Positions 7,379 to 15,827 of a stretch of DNA of 64,000 nt are shown piece by piece; the stretch's first letter is position 1, and each line of letters opens with the position of its first letter. The stretch is from contig NZ_JANADR010000001.1 in NCBI RefSeq assembly GCF_024199925.1, forward strand, positions 310,001-374,000, read 5' to 3'. The notes beneath the pieces are model-generated. The model searched no databases, had not been told where the DNA came from, and worked only from the letters and a program-made list of their open reading frames with translations. The translations under genes and the position numbers were made by a program. Source of the stretch: Bradyrhizobium sp. CCGUVB1N3 (GTDB taxonomy: Bacteria > Pseudomonadota > Alphaproteobacteria > Rhizobiales > Xanthobacteraceae).

Positions 7379-9031
7379 GTGACGGAGAGCAACGTGCAGG
7401 CAAAAGCCGGCAAGACGGTAGAGCAGGGCAATGCGATGCTGCTGCCCTGGGCGCGCGCTGTCGAGCTGTTTCCACCGTCGGACAGGATCCTCTCCACGAT
7501 TCTGACGCGGCAGGCCGAGCGCTACGGCGATCGCGTCCTGCTAGTCGCCGGAAAGGCGCGCTGGACCTATGCACAGACGGCCGCGATCGCGGCCGCATCG
7601 GCCCAAACGCTCATCGACGCCGGCATCAAGCCCGGCGACCGGGTCGCGCTGATGTGCTCGAACCGGCCGGAATTTCTCCAGGTGTATCTGGGCTGCGCAT
7701 GGCTCGGCGCGATCGTGGTGCCGATCAACACCGCGCTACGGGGCTTCCAGCTTTCCCATATTTTTCGTAACTCGCGTCCCGCGCTGCTCGTCGTCGAAGC
7801 TCCGTTTCTTACGGCCATCGAGACCGTCGACGCTGACGTCGAACTGCCATCTCAGACATGGACGATCGGGTCTACGACTGGGACGAAGATGTCGTCGATA
7901 CCATTGCCCGCCCTCAGGATTGGCGCTTCCCCAGGCGCGGTGCGTCCAGGCGATGCCGTTGCCATCCTCTATACGTCAGGCACCACGGGTCCTGCCAAAG
8001 GCGTGTGCTGTCCGCAGGCGCAGCTGTTCTGGTGGGGCATCTATTCGGCGCGGGCGCTGGGCATCGGCGAGGGCGACGTGCTGTTCACGACGCTGCCGCT
8101 GTTCCACACCAATGCGCTGAACGCATTCTATCAGGCGCTGTTGAACGGGTGCACATACGTCCTGGAGCCGAAATTCTCGGCGTCAGGTTTTTGGGCGGGC
8201 GCGCGAGCGCACGATGCGACTGTTGGTTATCTGCTCGGCGCCATGGCGTCGATGCTGCTGGCGCAGCCCAAAACCGAAGATGACAGGGGTCATCGGCTTC
8301 GCGTCGCGCTTGGTGGCGGCGTGCCGCCACAGATCCACCAGCCGTTCCTCGAACGGTTCGGAGTGCCGCTGGTCGACGGCTATGGGTCGACGGAGACCAA
8401 CTTCGTGTTCGCGGGGACGATCCCGTCCGATCGCCCGGGGACCATGGGGTACCTTGCCGACGGCGTCGAAGCCCGCATCGTCGATGAAAACGATTCAGAG
8501 GTGCCTGATGGGCAGGCCGGCGAGCTCGTCCTTCGCGCCAGAGAGCCCTTTGCGTTCGCCACCGGCTATTTTGGCATGCCGGAGAAGACGGTCGAGGCCT
8601 GGCGAAATCTGTGGTTTCACTCTGGCGATCGCGTGGTCCGGGATTCCGATGGGCATTATCGCTTCATCGACCGCATGAAGGACTCGATCCGGAGGCGCGG
8701 CGAAAACGTATCCTCCTGGGAGGTCGAACAGACTATCCTGTCGCACCCCGCCGTTGCGGCTTGCGCCATTTACCCGTTGCCGTCCGAACTGGGGGAGGAC
8801 GAGGTCGCGGCCGCGATTCTGCTCGAGCCTGGCCAATCATTGGAGCCCGTCGACATCGTCAGGCATTGCGAAGGGCAGATCGCCTATTTTGCCATTCCCC
8901 GCTACGTGCGCATCGTGAGCCAGATGCCGCTGACGGAGAACGGCAAGATCAAAAAGGCTGTGTTGCGCGATGCGGGCGTGACGGCGGATACGTGGGACCG
9001 CGAGGTGGCCGGCATTCGGGTGCGGCGCTAG
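7379..9031 (+). CDS. AMP-forming acyl-CoA synthetase (CaiC/fatty-acid CoA ligase type)
   Basis: 550 residues from a GTG at 7379, 12 bases after the binding-protein stop. It is an ANL-superfamily ligase that makes an acyl-AMP and then an acyl-CoA. The P-loop motif ILYTSGTTGPAKGV lies near residue 200, YGSTETN near 340, the hinge region RFIDRMKDSIRRRGEN near 435, and the C-terminal ENGKIKK lysine motif near 525. The arrangement is that of medium-chain or carnitine/crotonobetaine-type CoA ligases. As last gene of the operon it would activate the imported acid for the thiolase-fold/DUF35 step. Its stop codon is directly abutted by the repeat at 9031-9130, which may act as the 3' end of the transcript. 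Chain specificity is unknown. Confidence 0.92.
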   Translation: MTESNVQAKAGKTVEQGNAMLLPWARAVELFPPSDRILSTILTRQAERYGDRVLLVAGKARWTYAQTAAIAAASAQTLIDAGIKPGDRVALMCSNRPEFLQVYLGCAWLGAIVVPINTALRGFQLSHIFRNSRPALLVVEAPFLTAIETVDADVELPSQTWTIGSTTGTKMSSIPLPALRIGASPGAVRPGDAVAILYTSGTTGPAKGVCCPQAQLFWWGIYSARALGIGEGDVLFTTLPLFHTNALNAFYQALLNGCTYVLEPKFSASGFWAGARAHDATVGYLLGAMASMLLAQPKTEDDRGHRLRVALGGGVPPQIHQPFLERFGVPLVDGYGSTETNFVFAGTIPSDRPGTMGYLADGVEARIVDENDSEVPDGQAGELVLRAREPFAFATGYFGMPEKTVEAWRNLWFHSGDRVVRDSDGHYRFIDRMKDSIRRRGENVSSWEVEQTILSHPAVAACAIYPLPSELGEDEVAAAILLEPGQSLEPVDIVRHCEGQIAYFAIPRYVRIVSQMPLTENGKIKKAVLRDAGVTADTWDREVAGIRVRR

Positions 9032-9130
9032 AGCATGATCCGGAAAAGTGTGAAGCGGTTTTCCGAAAAGATCATGCTCAAACAACAACCTAAAGCGCGA
9101 TGACGATTCATCCCAATCTCATCGCGCTTT
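9031..9130. repeat. Bradyrhizobium-type double-hairpin intergenic repeat, copy 1
   Basis: Two adjacent inverted repeats. GAGCATGATC (9031-9040) pairs perfectly with GATCATGCTC (9070-9079), with a nested CGGAAAA/TTTTCCG. AAAGCGCGATGA (9092-9103) pairs perfectly with TCATCGCGCTTT (9119-9130). The linker is AAACAACAACCT. A second diverged copy is at 59150-59249. Similar elements are widespread between genes in Bradyrhizobium. Here it lies between the convergent ligase and marR genes and may also terminate transcription. Confidence 0.85.
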
Positions 9131-9145
9131 GGTCGCGGCGTCGGC

Positions 9146-9652
9146 TCATGGCTTCTGCATTGTGTCCCTGACGGCGCCCTTGAGCTCGTCGAGCTCGCTG
9201 GTCAACCCATCGAGCCGATCAGCCGGGAATCCGGCCAGCAGCTCGGCCAGCCATGAGCCATGCCTCTTGGCCATGCGTCTAAACGCTTTCCGGCCTTCGA
9301 CGGTCATGCAAACGATCTGAACGCGCCGGTCCAGCTTTGAAGGCGTGCGGGTGATGTAACCATCCTCGACCAGGCGATCGACGATGGGGGTGAGGTTTCC
9401 GGCGGAAACCATCAGGCGCTTGGGCAGCTCTCCCAGAACCAATCCGCTCGGCTCGCGGTCAAGCTGGGCCAGAACGTCGAAGCGTGGCATCGTGAAATCG
9501 AATTCCTCGCGGAACCGGCGCCGCAGCTCGCCCTCGATCAGGGTCGTGCACGCGAGCAGCCGGAGCCAAAGCCGTGTCTGAGCCCTATACTCGACCTCCT
9601 GATCAACCCCGTTCTTGGGCGAAACAGGTGGGGACTCCTTCGCGAGTGCCAA
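9146..9652 (-). CDS. MarR-family transcriptional regulator
   Basis: 168 residues, typical MarR size. The winged helix-turn-helix spans about residues 55-125: FTMPRFDVLAQL, GELPKRLMVSAGNLTPIVD (recognition region), and a wing with DRRVQIVCMTVEGR. The order LDRRVQ before the final helix is the classic MarR D-x-R motif. MarR dimers bind short palindromes and release on binding phenolic or acyl-CoA ligands, or on cysteine oxidation; the only cysteines here (CTTLIE, VCMTV) are not in the OhrR position. A 22-base near-palindrome lies 36 bases upstream of its start (9688-9709), suggesting autoregulation. It is convergent with the CoA-ligase operon and upstream of nothing on its own strand, so its target could be that operon or atoE. 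Confidence 0.9.
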   Translation of the reverse strand: MALAKESPPVSPKNGVDQEVEYRAQTRLWLRLLACTTLIEGELRRRFREEFDFTMPRFDVLAQLDREPSGLVLGELPKRLMVSAGNLTPIVDRLVEDGYITRTPSKLDRRVQIVCMTVEGRKAFRRMAKRHGSWLAELLAGFPADRLDGLTSELDELKGAVRDTMQKP

Positions 9653-10029
9653 ATCGAATCTCCTAGGGCATCTAGGCCTGTTGAAAGGCGACGACTTCGA
9701 CGTCGTCGCAAGATAGTTTATGCCAAAAGTAAATTCAAGGCTCGTTCAGGACGCGCCGAGGCGGCTCTCAGTATAAAGAATTTGCGTCACTCGGATGGAT
9801 CACGCACCGAACGGCAATCACTGCGGCTTGCCGACAGGCCTCCTTGACAATCCCTTGGCGAGTATAAATATTTTATACGTAAAATAACTTGGTGGTGCGA
9901 AGGCCTCTGCCGCGACATCCGGGTCTATTTGGGCAATCGGCTCGGACACGATCCGATTGGACACTATCCCGTCGGGGATGTCAGGTCGGTTAGATTCCGA
10001 CATCCCGCCTTGTCAGGCTCGTCGTTCGA
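9653..10029. other. Intergenic region upstream of marR
   Basis: 377 bases between marR and the end of the AtoE gene, both on the minus strand. Besides the 9688-9709 palindrome it contains an AT-rich inverted repeat GTATAAA-TAT-TTTATAC at 9862-9878, unlike the high-GC flanks. A minus-strand frame at 9818-10003 could encode 61 residues but lacks a convincing ribosome site and any recognisable domain; I do not call it a gene. Confidence 0.45.
9688..9709. promoter_or_regulatory. Candidate MarR operator
   Basis: GCGACGAC (9688-9695) and GTCGTCGC (9702-9709) form an inverted repeat; the whole 22 bases are self-complementary except for one mismatched pair. It lies 36 bases before the marR start, where an autoregulatory operator would be. 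A codon-like GAC repeat could produce this by chance. Confidence 0.4.
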
Positions 10030-11484
10030 TCATGGCAGAATGGGTGCGTGGTAGGTGAAAGTCATCATCAAGAGCGCAGCCAGGATCATGACGATCGGGA
10101 AGTGCACGAAGAATTGCACAGAGGTGTAGCCGATCAAGTCCTTTGACTTCAATCCGAGCACGCCAAGCAGAGGCAGCATCCAGAACGGGTTGATGAAATT
10201 CGGCAGCGTCTCGGCGATGTTGTAGACCATGGTGGTCCAGCCCAGATGAGCTCCGATTTCGTTGGCCGCCTTCATGATGTAGGGCGCCTCGATGATCCAT
10301 TTACCACCGGCTGACGGGATGAAGAAGCCGAGCACCGCGGAATAGATTCCGATCAGGAACGAGAAAACGGTCGAGTTGACCGAGACGTGTGCGAACCAGT
10401 GAGCAATGGTATCGGAAAGCGTCAAGCCGCTGCCGTTTGGCACCTTGGTCAGCATGTGTGCGATGCCGGCGTAGAAAGGAAACTGCAGCAGCAGGCCCGA
10501 AATGCTCGGCGTTCCCTTGGAGAAGGCCTCGAGGAGGCTGCGGGGACGCCAGTGCAGGAGAATGCCAAGCACCAGAAACACGAAATTATAGGTGTTCAGG
10601 CCTGACAGGGTGATCAGCGGATTGCCGGATTGAAAGGTTTGCCAGAGCCAACCCGATGCCAGTGCCACGATCAGAATGGTCAGAACGGGGCTGAACTCGA
10701 GAAAATCGCCAGGCCGTGCCGGCTTCTTTGGCTCGATCCGGTCGTCATCAAGAGACACGCCGAGATCCTCTGCCGTTCTCGTCAGTGCCTCATTTGGTGC
10801 GGTCAAATAGCAGATCGCGGCAGAAAGAGCTGTCACGACGATAATCGTGACGAGGTTTTGCCACGTCAGGATCGTCTCGGAGAAGCCGATGACCCCGGTG
10901 ATCGGCAACAGCGAGCTCGGAATGCTTGCCGCGTTGGCCTGAAGCTGGGCGACCGATGAGGTGATGCCCAGCGTGAAGCCGCACCCGAGGCCAAGATAGC
11001 CCGCCGCACCGGCTGCGCGATAGTCGAGCTTGATGTCCTTGCGTCGCGCGATCTCGCGCACCAAGAGGCCCGAGAAGATCAGGCTCAGACTCCAGTTCAG
11101 CAGCGACAGAAGGATGCTCAGGACGCCGACGAAGACCACGGCGCCGCGCGCGCTGGAGGGTACGCCGGCCAGCCATCGCATCAATGCTGAGATCGGCGGC
11201 GACATCGCAACCACATAGCCACCTACGGCGGCCAGCGCCAACTGCATGGTGAAGGGAATGAGATTCCAGAAGCCGTCGCCAAAGGCGCGGCTGACCGCAA
11301 GCGGTGAGCCGCCATGCGCGATCGTACCGAGCGCGATTACGACCACGGCGATCAGCACGAACACATAAGCATCGGGAAACCAGCGCTCTGCGAAGCTGAC
11401 CATGTACTGCGAGAATCTCGCAAGCGGGTTGGCCTGTGTCGGCACCTTCTCCAGGAAGACGGCTTTATGTGTCGTATCGGTCAT
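10030..11484 (-). CDS. atoE: AtoE-type short-chain fatty acid transporter
   Basis: 484 residues from the ATG at 11484, which follows GGGGGCCGCA; an ATG at 11496 is the alternative, and the longer arginine-rich N-terminus is a GC artefact. It is a membrane protein with about ten or more hydrophobic helices and strong resemblance to AtoE/TIGR00366 permeases: RFSQYMVSFAERWFPDAY at the start, FIPSAGGKWIIEAPYIM and NFINPFWMLPLLG late. AtoE carries short-chain fatty acids such as acetoacetate or butyrate across the inner membrane. The gene is 50 bases downstream of the molybdoenzyme gene and is likely co-transcribed with it, suggesting that the enzyme acts on a small carboxylate or supplies one. 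The normal companions atoDAB (CoA transferase, thiolase) are absent. Confidence 0.88.
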   Translation of the reverse strand: MTDTTHKAVFLEKVPTQANPLARFSQYMVSFAERWFPDAYVFVLIAVVVIALGTIAHGGSPLAVSRAFGDGFWNLIPFTMQLALAAVGGYVVAMSPPISALMRWLAGVPSSARGAVVFVGVLSILLSLLNWSLSLIFSGLLVREIARRKDIKLDYRAAGAAGYLGLGCGFTLGITSSVAQLQANAASIPSSLLPITGVIGFSETILTWQNLVTIIVVTALSAAICYLTAPNEALTRTAEDLGVSLDDDRIEPKKPARPGDFLEFSPVLTILIVALASGWLWQTFQSGNPLITLSGLNTYNFVFLVLGILLHWRPRSLLEAFSKGTPSISGLLLQFPFYAGIAHMLTKVPNGSGLTLSDTIAHWFAHVSVNSTVFSFLIGIYSAVLGFFIPSAGGKWIIEAPYIMKAANEIGAHLGWTTMVYNIAETLPNFINPFWMLPLLGVLGLKSKDLIGYTSVQFFVHFPIVMILAALLMMTFTYHAPILP

Positions 11485-11534
11485 TGCGGCCCCCATAGTC
11501 GCGTTGGTGTTGCGTTCAGTTGATGATTTGCCGA

Positions 11535-14500
11535 TCAGAGCGCGAGCGTTAGTTCCGAGAGCGGAACGGATTGACAGGTCAGGCACTGGTCGGTCGCGCT
11601 GTCGCCGTCGTTGAGCTGAGCGACGTTGCCGTCGACGACGCGCATGAGGCAGCTCTCGCACTGGCCGACGCGGCAGCCGCTAGGCAAGGACAGGCCCGCC
11701 GCTTGGGCCGCATCGAGAATCGTCCCGAGTTCCGGCGTCCAGGTGAAGCTGCTGTCACTGTCGGCAATGTGGACGGTCTGCGGCTTCAGCGTTCGCGGTA
11801 CGATCGGCGGCGAGGCGAAAGATTCCGTGAATATGTCGAAGCGCGGGACGCCTCGCTCGACCAGCTGAGTCGTCATCGACGTCGTGAAGTCCGGCGAACC
11901 GCAGAGATAGGCGAGGGGCCTCAGCGGCAGTAACGGTTCGATCGCCGACAGATCCAGCCGGCCAGCGTAGTCGTAGTCCGCGGGGCAACCATCTTGCGCG
12001 CGCGGTGCCGAATATGCCGTGACAAGCTCGAGCTCCGACAGCAGGTCAGCGAGCTCCCGCAACCGCCGGGCGAAGGCATGCTCGCTGCCGTTGCGGCAGC
12101 CATAAAGCAGCAGAACCTTGGTAACGCGCTCCGCCGGCTCCCGTCGCGCCAGCGCTTCGAGATGACTAATAAAGGGCGTGATGCCGATTCCGGCGGCAAG
12201 AAAGATCAGCGGCCGGGGTCCCTTGAGCGGTGGAGCAAAAATGCCCTTGGGCGACCCGATCTGAACCTCATCGCCGACGGCGAGACGATGGACGTGATCG
12301 GAAAGGCGAACCGCATCGCCGATAAGGCTTGAATCGCCGGACCGCCGCTTCTTGACAGCGATTGACAGTACATCCCGGCCGTCATGGCCGGTCAGTGAAT
12401 ATGCGCGGGCGACATCGAGCCCCGGCACGCTGAGCAGAATGTGTTGCCCTGGGCGAAACGCGGGGATCGCGCCGCCATCGCGCGGTGCAAGATCCAGCCC
12501 GACGACATCGTTGGCCTCGGTACGAACGGCGACGACCACAAAGCCGCGCTTGCCGGTCCAGTGACCGCGGCTCGCGGTCTCGTCCTTGCGGATGTCGCAA
12601 GTCGTGGCGCGCAGCGGCACTGAACCGCTCACTGGATCGCGCGTCGCATCGCTCAAGGCATCGTTCATATTCGACGTCGGCGATCCGGCGGGCGGAATCG
12701 CATCGCGTCCCAGCGGGGGACAATCTTCCCACCAGCCGAATTCGGCGACGGCGACGCGATCGTCGAGCGCATCATTCAGCCGCACGCGCAGCCGGACTTC
12801 GCCGGTTGGGGTTTTGACGATCGCCCAGTCGCCGTCACTGAGGCCGCGCCCCGCTGCGAGCGTCGGGTTGATTTCGATGGCCGGATCGGGCGTCTTCTTG
12901 CGAAGGGAGGCAACGTGACGATGCGAGCTGTGGACGAACCAGCCGCTCTTGGCCGTCGTGAGCACCAGCGGAAAGCGACTGTCGGAAGGCTCTGTCAGCG
13001 GACTTTCGGCAGGCTCGATATGGCCCGGCAATGGCGCGTAGCCATGTTCAAGCATCAATTCCGAATAGATCTCGACGCGGCGGGTGGGGGTGGCGAAGCC
13101 CGCAACCGCGCCGTCCTGTCCTGGCAGAGCGTATTTCTCATGACGAAGGAGCTGGGGGAAACGCAGGCCCTCGGGATGCCGGCGCAACTCTTCGACCGTC
13201 ACACCGAGGGGGGCGAGCTGATAATTCCAACCGGCGTGGATATCGCCGCCGCCGAAGAACTCATCGACGTGGCCCAGCCTGACCGCGAGTTCGGTTGCGA
13301 TTTCATAGTCTGCCTTGCTGGCGCCGAGCCGTGGCAACATCTGCGGGCGAAACTGGATGGTCTCGACGGCCTCCTGCGTGATCTCGAAGCCGATTTTCAG
13401 GGCGTCCCGTTCCCACGGCATGTTTGCCGGCAGCACGATGTCGGCGTTCGCGCCCGTCGGATTCATGAACATGTCGACGTGGACGTGGAAGTCGAGCGCG
13501 CGCAGCGCCTCGCGATTGCGCGAAGAATGCCCCTGCGACACCATGAAATTGGTGCCGAAGCTCATCAGTGCCTGGACCCGGTAAGGCTCGCCGGTCAGAA
13601 CTGCACGGCTGAAATCCCGAGCCGTGATCCATCCCCGGCTTGGCGGCCCGAGCGGCAGGTCGTTGAGGCCGAGCGCCTTGGCCTGTTGCTCCGGTGGCAA
13701 CAAGGCATAGTCGTTGACGGTGCGCGTCGGAGGCGGTGCCAGCCAGACATTGCCGCCAGGCCTGTCGCACGCGCCGGTGAGCGCGTAAAGCGTCGCAATG
13801 ACCCGCTCGATCATCGTCGCGTTTGTGTGCTGACCAACGCCGGTCCAAGAATGATACGCGAGCCGTGGGCTGTTCTCGAACAGCTCGTAGAAGGCCGCGA
13901 TCTTGCTCTCGTCGAGCCAAGTCAATTCGGCCACGCGAGTGATCGTATAGGGCGTTGCCTCGGCGGTTAGAAGGCAGAAGGCTGTTGCCGCCGTGATCGC
14001 ACGGCCATTTTGTGCGGTGAGTATGATCCGACCGTCCAGCCTGCAGCAGGCAGGATCGAGTTCCGCGACGCGAGTATCGACAGCGCGCGCCGCTCCGGAC
14101 CGGTCCAGCGCGACGAAACTGTCCGTCGGTTGATCGGCCCAGAGTTCGCTTGCACGAACGAAGCGGCCCGTGTCGGTGTCGATCAGCAGCGGTCCGTTGG
14201 TCCAGCGCGTCACGAAATCCGTGTCGTATGATGTCGTTGTGATGAGGTGCCGGATCGCGCCCATCGCGAGCGCGCCGTCCGCGCCGGGGCGGACACGCAA
14301 CCAGATGTCGGCCTGTTGTCCGGATCCGTTCGGTTTGGGATCGACCACCGCGACGCGCGCACCGCGCCGCCGTGCATCGGCGACACGCGTTGCCTGGGCC
14401 AGCCAGGTGCGGGCCGGATTATGACCCCACAGCACGATGACGTCGGCACGTTCATAATCGGGAACGCCGATGCCGCGTCCGAAGGTCAGGGCATGGGCAA

Positions 14501-14954
14501 AGTCCTTGTGCCAGCCGCAGATTTCGATCGCGTAGATCAGATTTGGACTGCCGAAGCAGCGGATGAAGCGCTCGACCCATTCGAAGCTGTCGACCATCGG
14601 CGTGCCGCTCGGCGTGGTGACGGCGAAGGCCACGGCTTCGGCACCGGACGTCTTGCGAATGTCGCCGAGCTTTTGGGCGATCTCGCCCAGCGCCTCGTCC
14701 CAGGAGATTTCGATCCAGCCGGGATCGGTGGAGTCACGGGGCGCCGTCCGGCGAAGGGGTTGGGTCAGGCGGCGCGGACTTTGCACCATCTCGGGTGCGG
14801 CGCGGCCTTTCGCACACAGCGCTCCGCCGGTCGGATGTCTGGGCAGCGGCTCGACACCGATCAGCTGCCCGTTCTTGATGACCATGGTCGAGCCGCATCG
14901 GGATCGACAGAGCGTGCAATAGCCGGGTACGCGCTGCGCCATAAGGAAGGCCAT
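11535..14954 (-). CDS. Molybdopterin oxidoreductase-flavin reductase-2Fe-2S ferredoxin fusion
   Basis: 1139 residues, three modules. Residues 1 to about 760 are a bis-MGD molybdenum enzyme of the DMSO-reductase family: 4Fe-4S ligands Cys13, Cys16, Cys20 and Cys47, a probable Mo-ligand Cys146 in IEICGWHKD, and a C-terminal molybdopterin-dinucleotide domain (LVLTTAKSGWFVHSSHRH). Residues about 810-1030 are a ferredoxin-reductase-like FAD/NAD module (RAYSLTGHD flavin motif, FLAAGIGITPF pyridine-nucleotide motif). The last 90 residues form a plant-type 2Fe-2S ferredoxin (CRVGQCESC plus a later Cys in QCLTC). No Tat signal is seen, so it should be cytoplasmic. A single chain could pass electrons between substrate at Mo and NAD(P)H. 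Its start is weakly supported (ATG 14954 or 14942). Downstream is atoE; a GntR gene diverges upstream. The substrate is unknown. Confidence 0.88.
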   Translation of the reverse strand: MAFLMAQRVPGYCTLCRSRCGSTMVIKNGQLIGVEPLPRHPTGGALCAKGRAAPEMVQSPRRLTQPLRRTAPRDSTDPGWIEISWDEALGEIAQKLGDIRKTSGAEAVAFAVTTPSGTPMVDSFEWVERFIRCFGSPNLIYAIEICGWHKDFAHALTFGRGIGVPDYERADVIVLWGHNPARTWLAQATRVADARRRGARVAVVDPKPNGSGQQADIWLRVRPGADGALAMGAIRHLITTTSYDTDFVTRWTNGPLLIDTDTGRFVRASELWADQPTDSFVALDRSGAARAVDTRVAELDPACCRLDGRIILTAQNGRAITAATAFCLLTAEATPYTITRVAELTWLDESKIAAFYELFENSPRLAYHSWTGVGQHTNATMIERVIATLYALTGACDRPGGNVWLAPPPTRTVNDYALLPPEQQAKALGLNDLPLGPPSRGWITARDFSRAVLTGEPYRVQALMSFGTNFMVSQGHSSRNREALRALDFHVHVDMFMNPTGANADIVLPANMPWERDALKIGFEITQEAVETIQFRPQMLPRLGASKADYEIATELAVRLGHVDEFFGGGDIHAGWNYQLAPLGVTVEELRRHPEGLRFPQLLRHEKYALPGQDGAVAGFATPTRRVEIYSELMLEHGYAPLPGHIEPAESPLTEPSDSRFPLVLTTAKSGWFVHSSHRHVASLRKKTPDPAIEINPTLAAGRGLSDGDWAIVKTPTGEVRLRVRLNDALDDRVAVAEFGWWEDCPPLGRDAIPPAGSPTSNMNDALSDATRDPVSGSVPLRATTCDIRKDETASRGHWTGKRGFVVVAVRTEANDVVGLDLAPRDGGAIPAFRPGQHILLSVPGLDVARAYSLTGHDGRDVLSIAVKKRRSGDSSLIGDAVRLSDHVHRLAVGDEVQIGSPKGIFAPPLKGPRPLIFLAAGIGITPFISHLEALARREPAERVTKVLLLYGCRNGSEHAFARRLRELADLLSELELVTAYSAPRAQDGCPADYDYAGRLDLSAIEPLLPLRPLAYLCGSPDFTTSMTTQLVERGVPRFDIFTESFASPPIVPRTLKPQTVHIADSDSSFTWTPELGTILDAAQAAGLSLPSGCRVGQCESCLMRVVDGNVAQLNDGDSATDQCLTCQSVPLSELTLAL

Positions 14955-14976
14955 ACCGTCTGAAGGGTCAACAATA

Positions 14977-15001
14977 GTAGCGCATTACTGTAAAGCGCTA
15001 C
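14977..15001. promoter_or_regulatory. Candidate GntR operator between the molybdoenzyme gene and gntR
   Basis: GTAGCGC (14977-14983) and GCGCTAC (14995-15001) form a perfect 7-base inverted repeat in the 156-base divergent region, close to the molybdoenzyme start. Two direct copies of TATTGTGC-x-G follow nearer the gntR start. The position fits control of both genes by the GntR protein. Confidence 0.45.
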
Positions 15002-15110
15002 ATAATGTCATCTGCGGCGTATCCGTCGTCAAGCCCTTTTATTGTGCGGTAGCCAAACCTGACTATTGTGCCGCCGACGAACCGGATGATTCCGGAGACG
15101 ACGAAGCGGG

Positions 15111-15797
15111 ATGGGAATGGACCAGAATTTACGGGAGCAGGTGCTGCAGCAGGTGCGCGCGGAGATCATTTCCGGTCAGAGCATGCCGGGGTCGATGTAT
15201 TCCGTGCCGACGCTTGCCGCGAGCCTCGGCGTATCGACGACGCCCGTCCGCGAAGCGCTGCTCGAATTGGCGCGCAGCGGGTTGATCGAGCCGATGCGCA
15301 ACCGCGGCTTCAAGGTGGTCGAGCCGACCTTGACCGAGCTTCGCAACCTCTTTGATCTCCGCGAGGTGCTGGAGCTCCACGCGGCAACGATCGTCGCGCG
15401 CAAAAAGAAGGACCTCAAGGAGCTGGTTCGCTTCGCCGATGAGGTCGCCCGTGCGGTCAAGAACGAGGACATCAGGCTGTACCTCGAAGCCGATCGAACC
15501 TTTCACCAACTGCTGACGGCGGCGGCGGACAATGCGCGCCTGACCGAAATGGTGATGGGATTGCGCGACCAGATGCGGCTTTACGGCATCAAGTCGCGCG
15601 CGGGCCTTGCACGTCAGAATGAATCCGCCGCGGAGCACTATCAGATTATCGAACTCGCGATGGCCGGCGAGGAGGTAGCCCTCACCAGCCTTTTGAGGCG
15701 TCATATCAGAGCCTGGGAGCCGATCTTCATTGAGGCACTGTCGCGGATGACAAATCCGCGCGAGCCGATCGTCGCCAGCCGCGATCGTGGACGGTAG
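15111..15797 (+). CDS. GntR-family (FCD-domain) transcriptional regulator
   Basis: 228 residues; MGMDQ start with two close ATG codons (15111 and 15117). The N-terminal winged helix-turn-helix (residues about 8-72) has the GntR signature LAASLGVSTTPVREALLELA. It is followed by an all-helical FCD ligand-binding domain (residues 78-215), including the LFDLREVLELHAA segment and histidines in FHQLL and LLRRHIRAW that usually bind a metal and a carboxylate effector. FadR/VanR-subfamily members repress catabolic genes and release on binding a small organic acid. It is divergent from the molybdoenzyme-atoE pair, so a carboxylate connected to that pair is the likely effector. Confidence 0.92.
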   Translation: MGMDQNLREQVLQQVRAEIISGQSMPGSMYSVPTLAASLGVSTTPVREALLELARSGLIEPMRNRGFKVVEPTLTELRNLFDLREVLELHAATIVARKKKDLKELVRFADEVARAVKNEDIRLYLEADRTFHQLLTAAADNARLTEMVMGLRDQMRLYGIKSRAGLARQNESAAEHYQIIELAMAGEEVALTSLLRRHIRAWEPIFIEALSRMTNPREPIVASRDRGR

Positions 15798-15827
15798 GCG
15801 CAGCCTCTCACGGGATTCTTCGCGCTT

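Noticed and set aside
9818..10003. Possible 61-residue gene upstream of marR
   Set aside because: No convincing ribosome site, no homologous pattern recognised, and it lies over the AT-rich promoter-like stretch.
10030..11484. An atoDAEB acetoacetate operon
   Set aside because: Only the permease is present; CoA-transferase and thiolase genes are absent on either side.
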